Assembly: GCF_004354015.1 (NCBI RefSeq)
Contig: NZ_SMRU01000032.1
Location: 1 to 61,495 of the forward strand
Length of the DNA stretch: 61,495 bases
DNA from: Arthrobacter terricola
GTDB lineage: Bacteria; Actinomycetota; Actinomycetes; Actinomycetales; Micrococcaceae
Reading direction: 5' to 3'
How positions within the stretch are numbered: the first letter of the stretch is position 1; each line of letters opens with the position of its first letter. A program made the translations under genes and the position numbers. Positions 42,626 to 52,262 of the stretch are shown here, in pieces. The notes under the pieces are model-generated. The model searched no databases and was not told where the DNA came from. It saw only the letters and a program-made list of their open reading frames with translations.

Positions 42626-42960
42626 TCAGCGGGGAAGAGCCCGCGATCGCCTGTGGAACGTCGCCCGGGACATGCCGAGATCACGGGCAACCAGCGCGGC
42701 AGGCTCGCCGCCTTCGACCAGGCGGATAGCGTTTCGAATCTGGCTGTCGGTGATTAGGCGAGGCCAGCCGCCGAGGTCTTTCCGGCTTCCCTGCGTTTGC
42801 TGATGGAATCGATGATGCGTTCACGTTTGATCTCGTGTTCCATTTGCGCGAGGGCGGCCACGATCGACGGCGGGGCCAACTGGACCCCGGCACCATAAGC
42901 ACGAGAGACTGCCTCCGGCGACACCGAAACCGCCATTCCCAGTGGCGAATCAACCGCCAA
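42626..42960 (-). pseudogene. Serine recombinase (resolvase/invertase) C-terminal remnant with frameshift
   Basis: VAALAQMEHEIKRERIIDS and KRREAGK are the end of the catalytic domain. After a one-base deletion near 42780, the other frame continues DLGGWPRLITDSQIRNAIRL and the helix-turn-helix VARDLGMSRATFHRRSRAL to a TGA. The catalytic N-terminus with the active Ser is missing. A dead mobile-element gene at the edge of the arsenic genes. Confidence 0.75.
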
Positions 42961-42999
42961 ACTGAACTAACAGTCACAAAGTTGGAATGGAATTTTGTC

Positions 43000-43599
43000 A
43001 CTTAAGCCGTCATTTATTCTAGGTCACGCAAAGGGCAGAAATGTTAATTTGTGACAATGGTCAATTCGTCAATATGTGGTGGCCTGGGCGAACCCACTTG
43101 CCATGACGGCCCGGGGCGTAGGCCGCCGTGGCCGCGCCCGACGAGTCCCCTTCCATGCGTGCGGTTCACGTTCTCCATCAGGGATCTGATGCACTGCTCT
43201 TTGTGGGCGAAGAACGGCGCGAACGCCTCCTGCCCGGTAGCAGGGGAGAAGGCTGTGAGGCATGATCCCGGCACAGACCTTTTCACACCTTCGGCCAGTC
43301 GGTGCAGGAGCTCCTGGCGCGCCTTTCGTCAGTACGACCGGATCTGACGTCGGTGCCGGCAGCGACACTAGAACGGACGGGAATCTCTCTTGTCGTGGGG
43401 CGTTGTAGAAGCTGACGTCGACGAAAGCGGTGAGGATCTTGGTCTTCTGCCGGTATTTCTTCAGGCGCAGGGACCCGACTGTATCGAGGCGAAGAACAAT
43501 TGCCACATGGCCGACCTGGCAGTGATCGGCTACGCGAAGAACCTGCTGGCGAGAACCTGCTGAAGATCGCGGCTTGGCGGCCTCCTGAACCTGACCGAT
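43000..43599. other. Degenerate intergenic region
   Basis: 600 bases without a gene that I can support. Pieces such as VGSLRLKKYRQKTKILTAF (minus strand near 43460) and QEAFAPFFAHKEQCIRSLM (minus strand near 43210) look protein-like but no single frame connects them. Probably scrambled transposase or other element debris. Confidence 0.4.
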
Positions 43600-44628
43600 T
43601 TAACGCTCAGAGACGCAGCCGCAGGACGCGCGGCGTATAAGGGTCACGGGAAAGGTCCTGCTGTGCTGCGGTCCGCCGTTCCCCAGGAGGGCTTCGACGG
43701 CGGCAAGGGCCATCTCTTCGACGGGTTGGGCCACCGTCGTGAGGCGGGGGATGCTGTACTCGGCCTCCTTTGACCCGTCAAAGGACACGACGGCGAGGTC
43801 TGACGGCACCTGCACCCCTGAGTCGTGGAGGGCCCTGAGGAAGCCGACAGCTTGCAGGTCGGAGCTGACGAAGACTGCGCTCGGGCGGCTCGTGGCGTTC
43901 AAAAACCATTCTCCGGCCTGGTATCCGCCCTCTCTGGTAAACGGGATGCGCATGATCGGGCCGGGTCGGAGCCCCGCATCCTCCAGAGCAGCCCGCCACC
44001 CGGTTTCCCGGCCGTCGAGCACTCCTCCGACGAGGGAACCCATGATTAGGCCGATGTCACCGTGGCCGTGTCCTATGAGGTGTTCGACAGCGAGCCGCCC
44101 GCCGTCTTCGAGCCCGACGCCGACCGAGCAGTGGTCGCTCTCTTCTCCCGTGTAACTGAGCAAGACCGCCGGGATCTCCGCTGATTCGAGGTCCCTGAGG
44201 TCAGGTTCAGCGACAATGCTGCACAGGAAGACCCCGTCCACACGGCGGCTGGCGAGGTTCTCGACGAGCCGGCGTTCGACGGCGAGCGAGTGGCCCGAGT
44301 TGGCGATCGTCAAGGCGTAGCCTCGTGCGGCAGCCGCCTCCTCGACCGCGTGGGCGAGGGAAGCGAAGAATGGGTTGGTGATGTCCGGGACCACGATGCC
44401 TAGCATCTCGGCCGATCCGCTTCGGAGTGCCCGAGCTGCAGCGTTGGGGCGGTACCCGAGCATTCGGATGGCTTCACGCACCTTGGCTTCGCTCAAGGGA
44501 GAAACGTTCTTAGGTCCGCCGTTGACGACATAGCTCACCACGGCGGTACTGACCCCGGCGAGTTTGGCCACGTCCTTGAGCGTGGCGCTTGGTTTCGCGG
44601 GCGCAGAACGTTGGGACATGGCGACCAT
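43600..44628 (-). CDS. LacI-family transcriptional regulator
   Basis: A 342-aa regulator. The N-terminal helix-turn-helix and hinge TLKDVAKLAGVSTAVVSYVV (about residues 16-35) bind DNA, and the rest is the periplasmic-binding-type effector domain. Divergent from the sugar ABC / GH36 / GH32 operon, with two palindromes between them. It probably represses that operon in the absence of an oligosaccharide or its breakdown product. Confidence 0.9.
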   Translation of the reverse strand: MVAMSQRSAPAKPSATLKDVAKLAGVSTAVVSYVVNGGPKNVSPLSEAKVREAIRMLGYRPNAAARALRSGSAEMLGIVVPDITNPFFASLAHAVEEAAAARGYALTIANSGHSLAVERRLVENLASRRVDGVFLCSIVAEPDLRDLESAEIPAVLLSYTGEESDHCSVGVGLEDGGRLAVEHLIGHGHGDIGLIMGSLVGGVLDGRETGWRAALEDAGLRPGPIMRIPFTREGGYQAGEWFLNATSRPSAVFVSSDLQAVGFLRALHDSGVQVPSDLAVVSFDGSKEAEYSIPRLTTVAQPVEEMALAAVEALLGNGGPQHSRTFPVTLIRRASCGCVSER

Positions 44629-45055
44629 GCTAGTTCACCTTCCCCATACCAGCGTCCGCAGCAGGCGCAACAATCACCCTGCAGGAAGACAGCCAGCCGA
44701 CGCACGCATGGAATCGCAGCCGCCGCCTAAGGCACCTGGGATCCAGGCTAGTGGTTCCTGACTGCATCGGAGACGGCATAGTCCGAGTCTTCCAAGAAAA
44801 TCTAAACGCGTCAATCAACACGAGAGCCTTCACCGCGAAAACCTTAGAAAACATGGAAAAGATCTTGCAATTCGCGAATCTAATCGTATAGATTTGCTCT
44901 CAGTTGTTACGGGCATCACATTGGGATCAATGAAGACCCGCCGAAGGGAGGGATGCCGTGCTGCATCTGAGCCCCCAGCACCCTCCACACTCGAGAACCC
45001 CAGGAGATGCGTCGTTGCAGCCAGCCAGGCACCCCTTTCATCCGAGGAGAAACAT
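44629..45055. other. Divergent regulatory region
   Basis: About 430 bases between LacI and the binding protein, carrying the operator/promoter listed next. An in-frame extension of the binding protein up to 44894 is not translated in my view because it has no ribosome site and runs through the operator. Confidence 0.5.
44865..44894 (+). promoter_or_regulatory. Promoter and LacI-type operators of the raffinose-like operon
   Basis: Two palindromes lie next to each other: ATTCGCGAAT (44870-44879), perfect with a central CG as in LacI operators, and AATCTA-N6-TAGATT (44877-44894). TTGCAA (44865-44870) and TATAGA (44887-44892) could be -35/-10 with a 16-bp spacer, overlapped by both palindromes. 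Confidence 0.6.
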
Positions 45056-46384
45056 ATGAACCGCAAGCGATCCCTTGCCCGGACGGGCACGGCGATACTG
45101 GCTGCCGGCCTCGCAGCCGGTGCCTTGAGCGCGTGCTCGCAGAACAGCAGTGCCGGCAGCTCGCAGACCGGAGACGGCACCGGCACCATCAATGTGTGGG
45201 CCCATCAGGGGCAGGACAGCGAGATCGCCGTTATGCAGGCGGCAGTAAGCAGCTTCAATTCATCACAGTCGAAGATCAAGGTGAACCTCCGGCTCATCTC
45301 GTCCGACACCTACACCTCCACCATCACCAACACGCCGAAGGACAAGCTCCCGGACGTGATGGAGATGGACGGGCCGACCCTGGCCAGCTATGTCTACAAC
45401 CAAAAGCTCTCCCCGCTGAAGCAGTATGTCTCCGCCAGCACTGTCAGCAACGCCACGGACGGCAGTACCGCGGAGGGCACCTACAACGGAGACCTGTACG
45501 GCCTTGCCATGTACGATTCCGGGCTCGGCCTTTACGGGAACAAGAAACTTCTCGACGCGGCGGGCGTCGCCTACCCCAAGAGCGCAGCCGATGCCTGGAC
45601 TGCTGACCAGTTCACCACCGCAGTGAAAGCCCTCGCCTCGAAGAGTCCCGCCGGAAAGTCCCTTGACGTCAACGAGTCTTCACTCGGCAATGAATGGGCC
45701 ACGTATGCCTTCTCGCCCCTCGTCGAGTCCGCCGGCGGAGGCCTGATCAAGGACAACAAGGCCGACGGAACACTGAACTCGAGTGCCAGCGTCAAGGCGC
45801 TCACCACGGTCCAGGGCTGGAAGCCATACGTCGACTCCAACGCCGACGGCAACGCGTTCCCCAACGGCCGGGTGGCCCTTGCCTGGGGCGGGCACTGGAA
45901 CTACCCCACCTATTCCAAGGCCCTGGGCTCGGACCTCGTCGCCCTGCCACTGCCTAACTTCGGCGGCGGCACCAAAACCGATGCGGGCTCCTGGACCTTT
46001 GGCATCAGCTCCGGCACAAAGAACGGCAAGGCGGCCGGGGCATTCCTCGACGCCCTCCTGAGCGACCGGAACGTCAAGGCGATGACGGACGCCAATGGGG
46101 CCCCTCCGGCCACCAAGTCTGCCCTCGCTGCGGACAAGTTGTACCAACCCGGCGGGGCTCTTGCCCTCTGGGGGGATCAGCTCAACCACGCCTGCCCAGC
46201 CACCGCCGTCACGCCCTCCTGCATCGCTGTGTACCGGCCGGTCACTCCCGGTTACCCGACGATCACGGCGAAATTCGCCGGTGCACTTTCGGCCATCTGG
46301 GGCGGCTCCGACGCGAAGACCCAGCTAGACAATGCCGCCAAGGCGATCGACCAGGCCTACACGGACAACAGCAACTACCAGTAG
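45056..46384 (+). CDS. Oligosaccharide-binding lipoprotein of ABC transporter
   Basis: A 442-aa extracellular solute-binding protein. The signal peptide ends in lipobox GALSAC (Cys27). The start at 45056 is preceded by CGAGGAGAAAC. INVWAHQGQDSEIAVMQ at the mature N-terminus is typical of CUT1 binding proteins. It leads the operon with two permeases, alpha-galactosidase and beta-fructosidase. These point to raffinose-family oligosaccharides or sucrose as ligand. Confidence 0.9.
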   Translation: MNRKRSLARTGTAILAAGLAAGALSACSQNSSAGSSQTGDGTGTINVWAHQGQDSEIAVMQAAVSSFNSSQSKIKVNLRLISSDTYTSTITNTPKDKLPDVMEMDGPTLASYVYNQKLSPLKQYVSASTVSNATDGSTAEGTYNGDLYGLAMYDSGLGLYGNKKLLDAAGVAYPKSAADAWTADQFTTAVKALASKSPAGKSLDVNESSLGNEWATYAFSPLVESAGGGLIKDNKADGTLNSSASVKALTTVQGWKPYVDSNADGNAFPNGRVALAWGGHWNYPTYSKALGSDLVALPLPNFGGGTKTDAGSWTFGISSGTKNGKAAGAFLDALLSDRNVKAMTDANGAPPATKSALAADKLYQPGGALALWGDQLNHACPATAVTPSCIAVYRPVTPGYPTITAKFAGALSAIWGGSDAKTQLDNAAKAIDQAYTDNSNYQ

Positions 46385-46443
46385 CCGACGGATCACAGGG
46401 AAGGGCGGGCCGACGCGGCACGCCCTTCCCGAAGGGAACCACC

Positions 46444-47418
46444 ATGACAACCACCACCAGCGCGCACACCGCACGACGCACGGGCGCCGGCCCGGGAAAC
46501 AGCAGGATGAGGGCACGCCGTCAGCGCGACGGCGGACCGGCCATGCTCATGGCCGCCCCTGCCGTGCTAGGGCTCGCCGCATTCGTAGCCGTGCCGTTCA
46601 TCGTCGCGATCGTATTGTCCTTCTACGACGCCCAGCTGAACCAGGTCCGCACACCGAAATTCTTCGGCTTCACCCAGTACGTCCGGCTATTCACCGACCC
46701 GGTCGTTGCAGGGCCTTTTTTCAGGTCCCTCCTGAACAACCTTGTTTTCGCCATCGTCGTGATCCCGGTCCAGACCGCGATTGCGCTGGGCCTCGCCATC
46801 CTGCTCAACAGCAAGCTCAAAGGCATCCCCGTGTTCCGGACGATCTTCTTCATGCCCGTGGTCTTCCCCATGGCGCTTGTCGCCGTGATCTGGCGGCTGA
46901 TCCTGGACCGTAGCGGCAACGGGCTCCTGAACGCGTTCACGGGCTTCGTCACGGCCGGACATTTCGTGCCGCAGGACTGGCTCGGCTCCGCCGGCACGGC
47001 ACTGGGTGCAGTCATCCTGCTCTCAATCTGGCAGGGCGCCGGCTTCCAGATGGTGATCATCCTCGCAGGATTGCAGGAGATACCCACCGAGCGCTTTGAG
47101 GCCGCCTCCCTCGACCGTGCCAATGCCTGGCAGCAGTTCATCCACATCACGCTGCCCGGCCTGAGGAACACACTGATCTTCGTCACCCTTTACACGACCA
47201 TCATGGCCTTCCAGCTCTACGACCAGGTCTACATCCTCATCAAAACGGCCGGAGGAAACCAGACGGCACTCCAGACAGTGCTATACCAAGGCACCTCGAG
47301 CCTGTTTGACGAGAACAACCTCGGCCGCGCCGCCGCAGTCACGGTTGTCTTCTTCGCCATCGTCCTCGTGATTGCCCTCGTCCAGCGTTCGCTGCTGAAG
47401 CAAAGGACCGAAGAATGA
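46444..47418 (+). CDS. Sugar ABC transporter permease (CUT1, MalF type)
   Basis: A 324-aa permease with six hydrophobic segments. The EAA motif FEAASLDRANAWQQFIHITLPGLRN is intact. It has the GNHH-free short N-terminus of CUT1 permeases. Ends in ATGA overlap with the next permease. No ATPase gene follows, again implying a shared MsiK-like ATPase. Confidence 0.9.
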   Translation: MTTTTSAHTARRTGAGPGNSRMRARRQRDGGPAMLMAAPAVLGLAAFVAVPFIVAIVLSFYDAQLNQVRTPKFFGFTQYVRLFTDPVVAGPFFRSLLNNLVFAIVVIPVQTAIALGLAILLNSKLKGIPVFRTIFFMPVVFPMALVAVIWRLILDRSGNGLLNAFTGFVTAGHFVPQDWLGSAGTALGAVILLSIWQGAGFQMVIILAGLQEIPTERFEAASLDRANAWQQFIHITLPGLRNTLIFVTLYTTIMAFQLYDQVYILIKTAGGNQTALQTVLYQGTSSLFDENNLGRAAAVTVVFFAIVLVIALVQRSLLKQRTEE

Positions 47419-48281
47419 GCACCGCCCCCACGACCGCCCGCAGAAATGCGCAACGGACCGCCCGCAGAATCCGGGACTACATCATCCTGACGGTACTGGC
47501 CCTTGTCTTCATCGCCCCGATCTACTACCTCATCATCGGCAGCTTCAAGCCCTCTCAGGAAGTCCTCGCCGGGTTCAGCGGATTCCTGCCCACAGATCTG
47601 TCCTTCGCCAACTATGGATCGGTGATCGCTTCGCTCTCTTCGGACAGCACTGGCTATTTCTACCAATTCATGCTGAACTCGTTCCTGATCTCTGCGGCAA
47701 TCGTCGCAGGAGGCCTGATCGTGAACTCGATGGCCGCATACTCCTTTGCCCGGCTCAGGTGGCGCGGGAGAGACCGCGTCTTTGTGGTTGTCATCCTGCT
47801 GGTCATCGTCCCGTTCCAAGCCGTAGCAATCCCTCTCGTCTACCTGCTGGCGGGCATGCGCGACACCCTCTTCGTCCAGATCATCCCGTTCATCGCCAAT
47901 GCCTTCTCCATCTACCTCTTCTACACCTTCTTCCTAGGCCTCCCGACCAGCATCGAAGAGGCCGCGAGGCTCGATGGCCTTGGACCTGCAGGGACGTTTT
48001 TCCGGATCGTGGTGCCCATCTCCCGGCCGGTCTTCGCCACGGTCGCGATCCTGACGTTCCTCAGCTCCTGGGGCCAGTTCCTCTGGCCTTCCCTGACAAC
48101 CTCGGACCCCGCAGTCAGACCGCTTCCCCTGGAGATGAGCGTGTTCTCAGGCCAGTCTCCCGTGGACTGGGGAAGCGTCTTTGCCTTCGGCACTCTCCTG
48201 GTGCTGCCCATCCTGGTCGTTTTCCTGGCCTTCCAGCGCTTCTTCGTCCAGAGCGTCGCGGGATCCGCCGTAAAAGGATAG
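47415..48281 (+). CDS. Sugar ABC transporter permease (CUT1, MalG type)
   Basis: A 288-aa permease. The EAA motif reads SIEEAARLDGLGPAGTFFRIVVPIS. It forms the membrane channel with the preceding gene. The gene after it begins 109 bases later, still on the same strand. Confidence 0.9.
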   Translation: MSTAPTTARRNAQRTARRIRDYIILTVLALVFIAPIYYLIIGSFKPSQEVLAGFSGFLPTDLSFANYGSVIASLSSDSTGYFYQFMLNSFLISAAIVAGGLIVNSMAAYSFARLRWRGRDRVFVVVILLVIVPFQAVAIPLVYLLAGMRDTLFVQIIPFIANAFSIYLFYTFFLGLPTSIEEAARLDGLGPAGTFFRIVVPISRPVFATVAILTFLSSWGQFLWPSLTTSDPAVRPLPLEMSVFSGQSPVDWGSVFAFGTLLVLPILVVFLAFQRFFVQSVAGSAVKG

Positions 48282-48390
48282 AACCGCCCGGGCACTCCGG
48301 CCCAGGCCAACCATCAACCCAACACCCGCGCCAATAGCTCCTCGCAGAGGAACCGCATTCCCGACCCTTCGTCAATAGAGAGCCAAACCC

Positions 48391-50565
48391 TTGTCTAACA
48401 CCGCGATCAATCCGTTGCGCCCGCAGAGGACACCGGAATCCACGTCTGCCGCGACCGCGAATCCGGAGATCATCGAGTGGTCCGCGCCTGGACTGAGTCT
48501 GAGCTTCGGCCATTCGGAGGCTATGCCTCTGCACCTGCTCGCCTTCGCTGCACCCAACGTCAGCGCCGCTTTCCCCGCGCCGTTGCCGCTCGTCGAGATC
48601 CTGGCCGTCGGACGAGGCCACACCCTGGCCAGCGGACGGCTCGTCCAGACCTCTGTCGGCGCCGCCCTGCGCTACCTCTCGCACGAGACCGACGAGCAGC
48701 AGCAATCCATTCGTTTCCGCCTGGGCACGCCCGACGGCATCCTGGCCGAACTGACAGTCTCCGGCCAGGACGGGGCCATCCGGGCATCCGTGACAGTGAC
48801 CAACGGGACTGGTCGGAGCCTCGCGCTCACGGCGGTGGCGAGTCTGGTGTCCCCGCTCGGGACAGCCGCGAGCGGGCCGTCGACGGACTCAACGGCAGAC
48901 TGGCTCCTCATCGAGGGCGCCAACGAGTGGCTCGGCGAGGGACGCTGGACCCAGACCCCGCTCCGCGGGCTCTTGCCAGGGGTGCACCACGCCCTCACCG
49001 GCGGCAGGACCACTCCGCGTTCCGGGGTGGTCCGGACGGCCGACGGCACATGGTCGACCGCAGGAGCGCTTCCAACAGCCGGCGCCGTTTCCCGGTCACG
49101 GGGCCTGGCGTGGTTGTGGGAGATCCCACGCAACGGCCCGTGGCGCTGGGAGGTCGGCGAGCATCTCGGCGACTGCTATCTCGCACTGTCCGGTCCTACC
49201 GACCGGGACCACCAATGGATGCAGATCCTCGCGCCGGACGAGTCCTTCACGACCGTCCCGGCACTGCTCTGCGTCGGCCGGGACCTGCCGGAGGCGGCCG
49301 CCGCCCTGACGTCCTGGCGCCGCCAGGCCCGCCGGGCACATCCGGACAACGCACGGCCCTCCATCGTCTTCAACGACTACATGAACACCCTCAACGGCGA
49401 CCCCTCCACCGAAAAGCTCCTCCCGCTCATCGACGCCGCAGCCGCCGTCGGTGCCGAGATCTACTGCATCGACGCCGGCTGGTACTCCGACTCCACCGAC
49501 TGGTGGGACGGCGTCGGGGCCTGGACCCCGTCCGTGACCCGTTTCCCCAACGGTCTGGGCGAGGTCATCGCGGCGATCCGCTCCCATGCCATGGTGCCCG
49601 GCCTCTGGCTCGAACCCGAGGTCGTCGGAGTCAACAGTCCGGCGGCAACGGCCCTCCCGGATGAGGCCTTCCTCCGGCGCGGAGGCATCCGTGTCGAAGA
49701 GGACCGACGCCACCACCTCGACCTCAGGCATCCCGCCGCCCGCGCACACCTGGACAGGGCCGTCGATCGGCTCGTCGCCGAGTTCGGGATCGGCTACTTC
49801 AAGTTCGACTACAACATCGACGGCGGACCCGGAACCGACCGCGACGCACCAAGCGTCGGCGCAGGCCTGCTAGGACACAACCGGGCCCACCTTGCATGGA
49901 TCGACGGTGTGCTCCAGCGCCACCCGCACCTCATACTCGAGAACTGCGCCTCAGGCGGTCTGCGCGCGGCAGGAGACCTATTGGCCAGGATGCATGTCCA
50001 GTCCACCTCAGATCAGCAGGACCCGCTCCTCTACCCGCCCATTGCTGCCTCGGCGCCGCTGTCGATGCTCCCTGAGACGGCCGCCAACTGGGCCTACCCC
50101 CAGCCGGAGATGAGCCCGGAAGAATGTGCATTCACCCTCGCCACAGGCCTTGCCGGCCGCTTCTACCTCTCCGGACACCTCAACCGGATGAGCACCGCCC
50201 AGCTCGCCCTCGTCCGTGAAGCCGTCGACGCCGCCCGGGCCCTCAGGCCAATCCTGGTCGAAGCAGTACCATCGTGGCCTATCGGACTTCCCGGCTGGGA
50301 CGACCGATGGATCGCCTCCGCCCTCCATGGACCCACACATATCGTTCTGTCGTTGTGGGACCGCGGCGGCGACTCCGGAAAGGCCATCCTCCGCTTCCCC
50401 GCCCTCGCAGGCCGGCCCATCAGCGTCGACACCGTTTTCCCCCGTTCACTGCCTGCCTGGGAGACCCAGTGGAATCCTGAAACCGGCACCCTTACCGTCC
50501 GATCAACCGTCAGTGCCCCGACGGCCCGGACGCTCATACTCACCCCGTCGGCGCCGACCGCGTGA
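48391..50565 (+). CDS. Alpha-galactosidase, glycoside hydrolase family 36, cytoplasmic
   Basis: A 724-aa GH36 enzyme. The catalytic nucleophile is Asp473 (YFKFDYN) and the acid/base is Asp541 (SDQQDP). Before them, ENCASGGLRA and YCIDAGWYSD are the usual GH36 segments, and the N-terminal 280 residues are the beta-sandwich. It starts at a TTG and has no signal peptide, so it acts inside the cell on imported oligosaccharide. It would remove alpha-1,6-galactose from raffinose or melibiose. Followed by a GH32 beta-fructosidase. Confidence 0.9.
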   Translation: MSNTAINPLRPQRTPESTSAATANPEIIEWSAPGLSLSFGHSEAMPLHLLAFAAPNVSAAFPAPLPLVEILAVGRGHTLASGRLVQTSVGAALRYLSHETDEQQQSIRFRLGTPDGILAELTVSGQDGAIRASVTVTNGTGRSLALTAVASLVSPLGTAASGPSTDSTADWLLIEGANEWLGEGRWTQTPLRGLLPGVHHALTGGRTTPRSGVVRTADGTWSTAGALPTAGAVSRSRGLAWLWEIPRNGPWRWEVGEHLGDCYLALSGPTDRDHQWMQILAPDESFTTVPALLCVGRDLPEAAAALTSWRRQARRAHPDNARPSIVFNDYMNTLNGDPSTEKLLPLIDAAAAVGAEIYCIDAGWYSDSTDWWDGVGAWTPSVTRFPNGLGEVIAAIRSHAMVPGLWLEPEVVGVNSPAATALPDEAFLRRGGIRVEEDRRHHLDLRHPAARAHLDRAVDRLVAEFGIGYFKFDYNIDGGPGTDRDAPSVGAGLLGHNRAHLAWIDGVLQRHPHLILENCASGGLRAAGDLLARMHVQSTSDQQDPLLYPPIAASAPLSMLPETAANWAYPQPEMSPEECAFTLATGLAGRFYLSGHLNRMSTAQLALVREAVDAARALRPILVEAVPSWPIGLPGWDDRWIASALHGPTHIVLSLWDRGGDSGKAILRFPALAGRPISVDTVFPRSLPAWETQWNPETGTLTVRSTVSAPTARTLILTPSAPTA

Positions 50566-50613
50566 ACACAACCACTACACTTTCGGATACTCCGCCCAAC
50601 AAGGACAACCAAC

Positions 50614-50694
50614 TTGAAACACACGTATAAAGGCGTCGCCGGGACTGTTGCCGGAAGCTTGCCCACGGGGCCCGGGAATCGGGGAAGATTATGA
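50614..50694 (+). CDS. Possible 26-codon leader ORF before GH32
   Basis: TTG start with AAGGACAACC upstream; reads LKHTYKGVAGTVAGSLPTGP and ends in a TGA that overlaps the GH32 ATG (ATGA). It may couple translation of GH32 to upstream ribosomes, or be chance. Confidence 0.25.
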   Translation: MKHTYKGVAGTVAGSLPTGPGNRGRL

Positions 50695-52262
50695 ACCAAC
50701 CACCGTCATCATTCGCCGCCGAGGCGTACCGTCCCCGGATCCACTACACAGCAGCCGATACCTGGATCAACGACCCGAACGGGCTCGTCCACATCGACGG
50801 CATCTATCATCTCTTCTTTCAGAACAATCCTTTCGGGAAGGACTGGGGGAACATGTCGTGGGGGCACGCAGTCTCCCGCGATCTGATCCACTGGCAGGAC
50901 CGTCCCATCGCCATCCCCTGCGACCAGGACGAGCAGGTCTACTCCGGGAGCGCTGTCCTCGACAAGGCCAACACGAGCGGCCTCGGTTCTCCCGGCTCAT
51001 CCCCGCTCGTGGCGGTATACACGAGCGCCTATTCGCAGGCCTCGGCCAGGCACGGAATCCAGGCTCAGTCGCTCGCCTTCAGCCTCGACGGCGGCGAGAC
51101 GTGGACCAAATACGACGGCAACCCCGTCCTGGACCGCAGCTCCCCGCATTTCCGGGATCCCAAGGTCTTCCGCTACAAGGGCCCTTCCGGGGAGTACTGG
51201 GTCATGGCCGCTGTCGAGGCCATCGACCGCAAGGTCGTCCTCTACCGTTCCGACAACCTCAAGGACTGGACCTACCTGAGCGAGTTCACCTCTACGTCGC
51301 CGGTAGTGACGATGTGGGAATGCCCGGACCTGTTCCCGCTCCCCGTCGACGGCGACCCTGCCAACACGAAATGGGTCCTGATCGTCAGCCTCAACCGTGA
51401 ACCCGGCGAAGGCGGTTCCGCGGTGATCTTCTTCGTCGGCGACTTCGACGGCCTCGTATTCACCCCGGACGGCGGCCCCGGAACGGCCAACCCTGACCAG
51501 CCCGAATGGGAATGGCTCGACCACGGGCGGGACTACTACGCGACCGTCTCATACAACGACGCCCCCGACGGTCGCCGCATCCTCATAGGCTGGATGAACA
51601 ACTCCGACTATTCGGGCAGCGTCCCGACAACACCATGGCGCGGCGCCATGGCCCTTCCCCGCGAAGTGACCCTCCACAGCCATGGCAGCCGGTTCACTCT
51701 GCGCCAGCGCGTCGTCGAAGGCCTTGAGCCAGCCGGCGCCACCCAGACGCACGGCCTGAGGGACGTTCCGGACGGACTCCATCCGCTCAACCTCTCTGTC
51801 GGCGAGGACCCCGTCCTTATAGAAGCGGTCTTCGACGCAGGATCCTCGGCGGAGTTCGGACTCGTCCTCCGCCAGGGCGGCCGGGAGGAGACCCGCGTCG
51901 TCTACGACACGGTACGCGAGCAACTCGTCGTCGACAGAAGGTCATCCGGCCACGGCTCGTTCGGACAGAGCTTCCCATCCAAGGAAACCGCTCCCGTCCA
52001 ACTCATCGGAGGACGATTGGCCCTCCAGCTCTACGTGGACGTCGCCTCGATCGAAGCGTTCGCACAGGGCGGCCTCGTGACCGTCACGGAACAGATATTC
52101 GCTAGCCCGTCGAGCACGGGCCTATCACTCTACTCGGCCAACGGCACAGCACAGCTCATCAGCCTAAAATTCACTCCGCTCAAGGAGGCACCCATCGCAC
52201 GGGTTGAGAGTGCCATCCAAGGACGCAGCGCGTCGCCTAGGACCGCCAGCGAAGACGACTGA
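50691..52262 (+). CDS. Beta-fructosidase / sucrose hydrolase, glycoside hydrolase family 32
   Basis: A 523-aa GH32 enzyme. The nucleophile is Asp28 (WINDPNG), the transition-state stabiliser Asp156 (FRDPK), and the acid/base Glu210 (WECPD), in the five-blade propeller. The C-terminal beta-sandwich runs from about residue 370. No signal peptide. Paired with alpha-galactosidase, it would hydrolyse the sucrose left after galactose removal, or a fructoside of raffinose. This gives a cytoplasmic path from raffinose-type sugars to galactose, glucose and fructose. Confidence 0.9.
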   Translation: MNQPPSSFAAEAYRPRIHYTAADTWINDPNGLVHIDGIYHLFFQNNPFGKDWGNMSWGHAVSRDLIHWQDRPIAIPCDQDEQVYSGSAVLDKANTSGLGSPGSSPLVAVYTSAYSQASARHGIQAQSLAFSLDGGETWTKYDGNPVLDRSSPHFRDPKVFRYKGPSGEYWVMAAVEAIDRKVVLYRSDNLKDWTYLSEFTSTSPVVTMWECPDLFPLPVDGDPANTKWVLIVSLNREPGEGGSAVIFFVGDFDGLVFTPDGGPGTANPDQPEWEWLDHGRDYYATVSYNDAPDGRRILIGWMNNSDYSGSVPTTPWRGAMALPREVTLHSHGSRFTLRQRVVEGLEPAGATQTHGLRDVPDGLHPLNLSVGEDPVLIEAVFDAGSSAEFGLVLRQGGREETRVVYDTVREQLVVDRRSSGHGSFGQSFPSKETAPVQLIGGRLALQLYVDVASIEAFAQGGLVTVTEQIFASPSSTGLSLYSANGTAQLISLKFTPLKEAPIARVESAIQGRSASPRTASEDD

